Below are positions 62,945 to 64,000 of a stretch of 64,000 nucleotides of DNA, in pieces. The notes beneath the pieces were generated by a model. It was not told the origin of the DNA. It saw only the letters and a list, made by a program, of their open reading frames with translations, and did no database searches. The translations under genes and the position numbers were made by a program. Source of the DNA: Hellea sp039977295 (GTDB lineage: Bacteria; Pseudomonadota; Alphaproteobacteria; Caulobacterales; Maricaulaceae); the NCBI GenBank assembly GCA_039977295.1, contig JBDWDN010000012.1:620001-684000 (forward strand), given 5' to 3'. How positions within the stretch are numbered: the first letter of the stretch is position 1; each line of letters begins with the position of its first letter.

Positions 62945-63675
62945 TGGATTGGAGCTCTGAAGGGTATATTCTCTCCGTCAGGAAACACGGCGAAACCTCT
63001 GCAATTATTGATGTTTTAACCCCAGACCATGGACGTCATCTTGGGTTAGTGCGGGGCGGGGTTAGCCGTAAGAGCCGCCCTGTTTTGCAGCCCGGAAACA
63101 AGGTCAAGGTCGATTGGCGCGGTCGTCTATCAGAGCATTTAGGTAGCTTCACCGTTGAGCCTTTATCCGCGCGTGCGGCTGAAATCATGGAAGACCGCCT
63201 TGCCCTCGCGGGGCTGAATTCCATTTGCGCAATTGCGCGCGAATGCCTGCCAGAGCGCGAAGCCCATCTGGATGTCTATAAGGCTTTTGAGGTTTTGCTC
63301 GCGAACCTTCATGACCCCGATATCTGGCCCGCGCTTTATGTGCGCTGGGAAGCAGGTTTGCTCACGGCTATGGGTTACGGGCTCGATCTACAAAGTTGCG
63401 CGGCTACGGGAGCCAATGATAACCTTACCCATGTGTCTCCGCGCTCCGGCCGCGCGGTCAGTGCAAGCGCCGCAGAGCCCTATAAAGATAAGCTCTTAAA
63501 GTTACCGCTGTTTCTATTAGGTCAACCTTTCGTGACGCCCGAAGATGTGAAAGCCGGGATGAGGCTTACGGGTTATTTCTTAGAAACGCGCGTCCAATGG
63601 GGGGTGAATAAAACGCTTCCGGACGCTCGTGCACGTATGCTTGAACGATTAGTGACTGAGGGTTACAGCATGTAA
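62944..63675 (+). CDS. recO: DNA repair protein RecO
   Basis: A 243-residue recombination mediator with an N-terminal OB-fold (DWSSEGYILSVRKHGETSAI; VRGGVSRKSRPVLQPGN) and a helical C-terminal domain. It anneals single strands and loads RecA with RecR. The single CAATG stretch (LQSCAATGA) stands where many relatives hold a zinc knuckle, which looks incomplete here. It is the last gene of the rnc-era-recO run and overlaps era (TGATG). Confidence 0.94.
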   Translation: MDWSSEGYILSVRKHGETSAIIDVLTPDHGRHLGLVRGGVSRKSRPVLQPGNKVKVDWRGRLSEHLGSFTVEPLSARAAEIMEDRLALAGLNSICAIARECLPEREAHLDVYKAFEVLLANLHDPDIWPALYVRWEAGLLTAMGYGLDLQSCAATGANDNLTHVSPRSGRAVSASAAEPYKDKLLKLPLFLLGQPFVTPEDVKAGMRLTGYFLETRVQWGVNKTLPDARARMLERLVTEGYSM

Positions 63676-64000
63676 CGGTATTTAAGTAGTCAGGTATCCA
63701 TCCGATGTGGTAAAAATGTTATGGGTGACATTGAAAAACGAGATCGCAAGGCTAGTTAGGCGCTTTTGGCAACAAAATTGGGAATTTGGTCAAGGGATTA
63801 AAACGCCAAAAATACCTCTCGCCTTTAGATAAACATTCGCCTGAGACAGCTTTCTTGTTGGCGGTCTTTATTGATCCAATCTGTGAGACGATAGGGTTCA
63901 TCACTATAACGACGTCGAAGGTAACCCTCCGAAGGAGCTAGAGATTAATTATAGCCCGGGAACACCATAAAACCCGATAAAGAGACTGAAGACCGCAAAA
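63676..64000. other. 325 nt without a supportable gene
   Basis: After recO I see no convincing coding region, RNA gene or terminator. Visible structure: AGGGTT (63893-63898) pairs with AACCCT (63923-63928), and CTCC-GAA-GGAG follows at 63927-63937. Two short frames exist: plus strand from 63716, 38 codons, without a ribosome binding site; and minus strand about 63825-63944, without a start codon. Neither can be called a gene. Confidence 0.6.

Noticed and set aside
63716..63832. 38-codon plus-strand frame after recO
   Set aside because: No ribosome binding site and no recognisable motif; the length is within chance.
63825..63944. Minus-strand frame reading GYLRRRYSDEPYRLTDW near the window end
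   Set aside because: It looks protein-like but has no start codon, is cut by stops on both sides, and matches no family I know; it could be a gene remnant.

Overview
This window reads as a chromosomal segment of a marine-type alphaproteobacterium, most likely from the Caulobacterales/Maricaulales side (Hyphomonadaceae-like). This rests on gene order and protein style, not on a database search. The supporting blocks are ntrY-ntrX-trkA-trkH-hfq-hflX, aroQ-accB-accC, dapA-smpB, and folK ... rpoZ-rsh-pyrE-pdxJ-acpS-lepB-rnc-era-recO. A moderate GC content, dense 1-4 nt gene overlaps, a beta-carotene gene cluster and a large TonB-dependent receptor fit the same picture. No rRNA, convincing tRNA, CRISPR array, insertion sequence or prophage block was seen.

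Layout. 1-1.2 kb: the first codons of a probable FAD enzyme and an alpha-methylacyl-CoA racemase (minus strand). 1.4-9.6 kb: NtrY/NtrX two-component system, Trk potassium uptake, Hfq and HflX. 9.6-13.1 kb: ccmA-B-C-D-mazG on the minus strand, with ccmE divergent; ccmD is only 35 codons long. 13.3-19.1 kb: a secreted amidohydrolase and, divergently, crtY-crtI-DUF1993-crtB, which would make beta-carotene from GGPP. 19.2-22.9 kb: a small membrane protein, accC, accB, aroQ, then thiS-thiG. 22.9-31.7 kb: an unknown secreted protein with a strong terminator, an alpha-2-macroglobulin coupled to penicillin-binding protein 1C, and a uracil-DNA-glycosylase-family protein that seems to start at a non-canonical ATT codon.

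31.7-36.9 kb: an apparent operon kbl - phage-type tail-tube protein - tdh - nitroreductase - membrane protein, then an MFS transporter. The tail-tube gene inside a threonine-degradation operon is the strangest context in the window. 36.9-41.4 kb: an AT-rich pair (unknown protein and trypsin-like protease), an acyl-CoA synthetase and a threonine/serine dehydratase. 41.4-50.2 kb: an Lrp-type regulator divergent from an NCS1 permease - HyuA-like - DUF917 operon, a TPR-sulfotransferase and a TonB-dependent receptor. 50.3-54.7 kb: a soluble lytic transglycosylase, dapA, smpB and a NYN-domain protein. 54.65-54.92 kb: a 267-nt element bounded by a perfect 22-bp inverted repeat. 54.9-63.7 kb: folK, a small membrane protein, rpoZ with a strong terminator, and the rsh-to-recO housekeeping run. 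The last 325 nt hold no gene I can support.

How the genes work together. Most of the window is core metabolism and cell biology: nitrogen/redox sensing, potassium uptake, RNA chaperoning, cytochrome c maturation, fatty-acid initiation, thiamine thiazole synthesis, periplasmic defence and peptidoglycan work, stringent response, RNA processing and protein secretion. The accessory part, about 31-50 kb, is amino-acid and nitrogen-compound catabolism mixed with proteins of unknown purpose. Several palindromic REP-like repeats lie between genes, mainly around the carotenoid cluster and after smpB.
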